NCBI GenBank assembly: GCA_900767595.1
Contig: CAAFZS010000005.1
Span: 1 to 10,474, forward strand
DNA from: Bacteroidales bacterium
GTDB taxonomy: Bacteria; Bacteroidota; Bacteroidia; Bacteroidales; Paludibacteraceae
Length of the DNA: 10,474 nucleotides
Direction of reading: 5' to 3'
The notes beneath the pieces were generated by a model, which saw only the letters and a program-made list of their open reading frames with translations, was not told where the DNA came from and did no database searches. Below are positions 6,015-10,474 of this stretch, piece by piece. The position numbers and the translations under genes were made by a program. The stretch's first letter is position 1; every line of letters starts with the position of its first letter.

Positions 6015-6429
6015 ACTCCTTTGTCCATTGAAGGTAATCTTCCAGAATAATGCACGCTGCAATCTTATCAACAACGGCTTTATCCTGTCTTTGTTTCTTA
6101 GGCATCCCGCCATCAATCATTGCGCGGTGTGCCAGAGTAGAAGTAAACCGCTCGTCGAAACTGACCAACGGTATAGAAGGAAAGTTCTTTTCGAATAGAG
6201 TCATAAACGGTCGAATCCACTGCATTGACTCGGACTCTTGTCCGTTGAGTTGCGTGGGATGACCGATGACCACGGTATCCACCCTCTCCTTATTTATATA
6301 CGCGCGCAACCAATCCATCAACTCCGCGGTCGGGATAGTAAGCAACGGATTAGCCGTTATACGGAGTGGATCCGTAACGGCTAATCCTGTTCTTTTCTTA
6401 CCATAATCGATGGCTAAGATGCGTCCCAT
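6013..6429 (-). CDS. ruvX: Putative pre-16S rRNA nuclease / Holliday junction resolvase RuvX (YqgF)
   Basis: A 138-residue RNase H-fold nuclease of the YqgF family, at the family's usual length. Conserved segments are ILAIDYGKKRTGLAVTD (4-20, Asp8 at the active site), VVIGHPTQLNG (53-63), SFDERFTS (90-97) and AVVDKIAACIILEDYL (118-133, Asp121). Family members process the 5' end of 16S rRNA; a role in Holliday-junction resolution has also been proposed. The ATG overlaps the TPR gene's stop by one base (TAATG), a classic coupled arrangement. It is followed by a 14-base tandem repeat and then def, so it is probably part of the same operon. Nothing in the protein departs from the family. Confidence 0.95.
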   Translation of the reverse strand: MGRILAIDYGKKRTGLAVTDPLRITANPLLTIPTAELMDWLRAYINKERVDTVVIGHPTQLNGQESESMQWIRPFMTLFEKNFPSIPLVSFDERFTSTLAHRAMIDGGMPKKQRQDKAVVDKIAACIILEDYLQWTKE

Positions 6430-7670
6430 TACTTATTTAATTCTTCCGAGATAGCGTTATACTCCTTATCCATTTCGAAGCGGTAATAGAGGGTGCGCAA
6501 CGTAATCATATAATCGCGATTATCGGGCTCCATCTCGTGGGCTTTCTCGAAATAAGGAAGCGACTGCTTGAACATCTCGTTCATCTCTTTCAAAGCTTTC
6601 TTATAAGCCTTAGCATCAGCGATATAAGCAGCGTCCTCGTTCATCTTCACCGCTTGGTTGTAATAGATACGACCGCAACCGGCCATGGCGTCCGCCATCG
6701 TAGGATCAACTTCCAATGCTTTTTCGTACTCTACCTTAGCCTCATCAAAACGCTCGGCGTTAGCAATGATATTACCCTTAATCAGGTGATACTGTGCTAC
6801 TTCCGGCTCACGCTCAATAGCTTGGTCCAGATAAACGATAGCTTGGTCGATTTGACCGGAGAAGATATAGAAGTTAATCAGGTTCTGCAAGAACCAAGGC
6901 TCCTTCGGGAAACGGGCAATAGCGTCTTGAAGAACTTTCAAGAAGTTTGCTGTATCCTTCACGGATACATATTCTTGATAAAGGAATTGGTTCACCGTAA
7001 CAGCCTCATATTCACCATCTTTCATTTCCGTTAACAGGGCGATAGCCTCATCGTGCATCTCAGCTTGGATAGCGAAGATAGCAGCATAATACTTATACTG
7101 ATCATAGATAGTATCCTTCGGCATTTTCTCTTGCAACTTAGGATCTTGCATCATCGGCAGGTCTTGGATGGACAGGTGACGGATGAAGGCTTGGTAAGCA
7201 TTAGCATAGTCGCGTTGCTCATTGAGGTAGATGCCGTATTTGATGAAGTCTTGGTTGTTGTAATAATCCATCATCTTGGTTGAGATGGTTTTACGCATCT
7301 TGGTATCCACTTTCTCCTTGCCTTTCTTATCCACTACGGGAGTCATAGCAATCTCATCCGCCTTGACCCAATAGTCAAAACTCTCCATGATACCTTGTCC
7401 TTTGGCATTGTCGTCAACGGCTTGTCCCATCATTGCAGAGATATTCATTTGGTCATTTTGGGTATAACCGATTAAACCGGCTACATACCAAGTCTCAGCT
7501 TGACCTTTGGTCTCGTCATTCACTAAGGCATCATTAATAGCCGCCTTAGCTGCCGCGAAGTCGGGGGTCTCTTGAAGCACTAAACTTTTTGCTTTCTTTA
7601 CATTTGCTTTTTGAGCATAGCAGCAAGCACCTACTAATGCCAATGCTACCATTAAAATTGTCTTTTTCAT
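6429..7670 (-). CDS. Exported tetratricopeptide repeat protein
   Basis: A 413-residue protein beginning MKKTILMVALALVGACCYAQ, a signal sequence: two lysines, a hydrophobic core and then small residues. Cleavage could be signal peptidase I after CYA, or lipoprotein processing at VGA-Cys16, so whether it is lipid-anchored is uncertain. The mature part is mostly helical with TPR-like repeats; the clearest are at about 290-335 (HLIKGNIIANAERFDEAKVEYEKALEVDP in character) and 360-405, ending with PYFEKAHEMEPDN. TPRs are protein-binding scaffolds; the partner is unknown. The ATG is 33 bases after the gyrA stop, in an AT-rich gap with a 7-base TAGTTAT duplication and stops in several frames. Its TAA overlaps the ruvX ATG by one base. 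A TPR protein beside ruvX/def housekeeping genes is, as I recall, common in Bacteroidota. Confidence 0.9.
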   Translation of the reverse strand: MKKTILMVALALVGACCYAQKANVKKAKSLVLQETPDFAAAKAAINDALVNDETKGQAETWYVAGLIGYTQNDQMNISAMMGQAVDDNAKGQGIMESFDYWVKADEIAMTPVVDKKGKEKVDTKMRKTISTKMMDYYNNQDFIKYGIYLNEQRDYANAYQAFIRHLSIQDLPMMQDPKLQEKMPKDTIYDQYKYYAAIFAIQAEMHDEAIALLTEMKDGEYEAVTVNQFLYQEYVSVKDTANFLKVLQDAIARFPKEPWFLQNLINFYIFSGQIDQAIVYLDQAIEREPEVAQYHLIKGNIIANAERFDEAKVEYEKALEVDPTMADAMAGCGRIYYNQAVKMNEDAAYIADAKAYKKALKEMNEMFKQSLPYFEKAHEMEPDNRDYMITLRTLYYRFEMDKEYNAISEELNK

Positions 7671-7703
7671 AACTGTAAAATTTTAGTTATTAGTTATTTG
7701 TCG

Positions 7704-10253
<2,550 letters not shown>

Positions 10254-10274
10254 AGTTTATATATTTTTAGTTTT

Positions 10275-10454
10275 GATCGTTCACTTCGTTCACTGTAGGA
10301 CCGCTTCGCTGAAGGACCACTTCGTTGTAGGACCGTTCACTTCGTTCACTGTAGGACCGCTTCGCTGTAGGATTTCTTTCAGGAGCTCCGCTCCGGTCCT
10401 ACAGCCGTAGGCGGTCATTCAGGGCTTTGCCCGATCCTACAGCCGTAGGCGGTC
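10275..10454. repeat. Mini-hairpin array of nine units upstream of gyrA, with orientation flip
   Basis: Nine contiguous units. Five in + orientation read GACC or GATC, hairpin, TGTAG or TGAAG: hairpin cores at 10279-10293, 10303-10309, 10319-10325, 10335-10349 and 10359-10365. After a 6-base spacer (10371-10376) come four units in the opposite orientation, with hairpin cores at 10382-10394, 10404-10412, 10422-10432 and 10442-10450. Cores include GCTTCGC, ACTTCGT, GTTCACTTCGTTCAC, GGAGCTCCGCTCC, GCCGTAGGC and GGGCTTTGCCC. All have a central 3-base loop and complementary arms; the 15-base one has a tc/tc internal mismatch. The linkers of the two halves are also mutually complementary, so larger stems can form. 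I see no gene here, and the same unit type lies inside mntP. Confidence 0.92.
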
Positions 10455-10474
10455 TTTTCAACCACGCTGCAAAA

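Noticed and set aside
10275..10454. CRISPR array (repeated TGTAGGACC with variable sequence between)
   Set aside because: The constant part is about 9 bases and the variable parts are only 7-15 bases and self-complementary; no cas genes are present and the same unit occurs inside a protein gene.
10275..10454. Rho-independent terminator of a gene beyond the window
   Set aside because: The stems are mostly 2-5 pairs with 3-base loops repeated nine times, and no T-run follows a strong stem in either direction.

Overview
The window looks like a piece of a Bacteroidales (Bacteroidota) chromosome. The signs are a textbook Bacteroidota promoter (TTTG, 20 bases, TATCTTTG) before the gene at 2851, start codons mostly without a conventional Shine-Dalgarno sequence, a DUF3109-type cysteine-rich protein, and short-gap single-strand gene packing. 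Every gene is on the minus strand, so transcription runs from high to low coordinates. Both window edges cut through functional units: an acyl-CoA synthetase at base 1 and the upstream region of gyrA at base 10474.

In transcription order the layout is as follows. A hairpin-repeat array lies upstream of gyrA (10275-10454). Then come gyrA (DNA gyrase A), a secreted TPR protein, ruvX/yqgF, def (peptide deformylase), mntP (Mn2+ efflux), a DUF3109 cysteine-rich protein and cinA. Gaps here are -10 to +47 bases, so these seven genes could form one long housekeeping operon, although no promoter was seen for it inside the window. A new promoter overlapping the end of cinA then drives a small membrane-anchored protein and two adjacent, paralogous long-chain acyl-CoA synthetases, the second cut off by the window edge. 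That last set is spaced 0 and 1 base apart and is probably a lipid or fatty-acid activation unit.

The genes are ordinary, but the repeats are not. Thirteen copies of a modular mini-hairpin occur in two arrays. Each unit is GACC, then a stem of variable sequence and length, a loop of exactly 3 bases, the complementary stem, and a TGNAR-like linker. One array is nine contiguous units upstream of gyrA with an orientation flip in the middle. The other is four contiguous units inserted in frame in the cytoplasmic loop of MntP, where linkers that would give a stop codon have been changed. I do not recognise this as a named family; the closest concept I know is the Rickettsia palindromic elements that insert into proteins. 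Separately, short tandem repeats sit at gene junctions and gene ends: a CTACTCCT-type repeat at the DUF3109/cinA junction and inside cinA, an ACTTTC hexamer before mntP and at the gyrA 3' end (giving a Ser-Glu tail), and a 14-base repeat between ruvX and def. On the sense strand the main ones are purine-rich, and three of them lie just upstream of a start codon.
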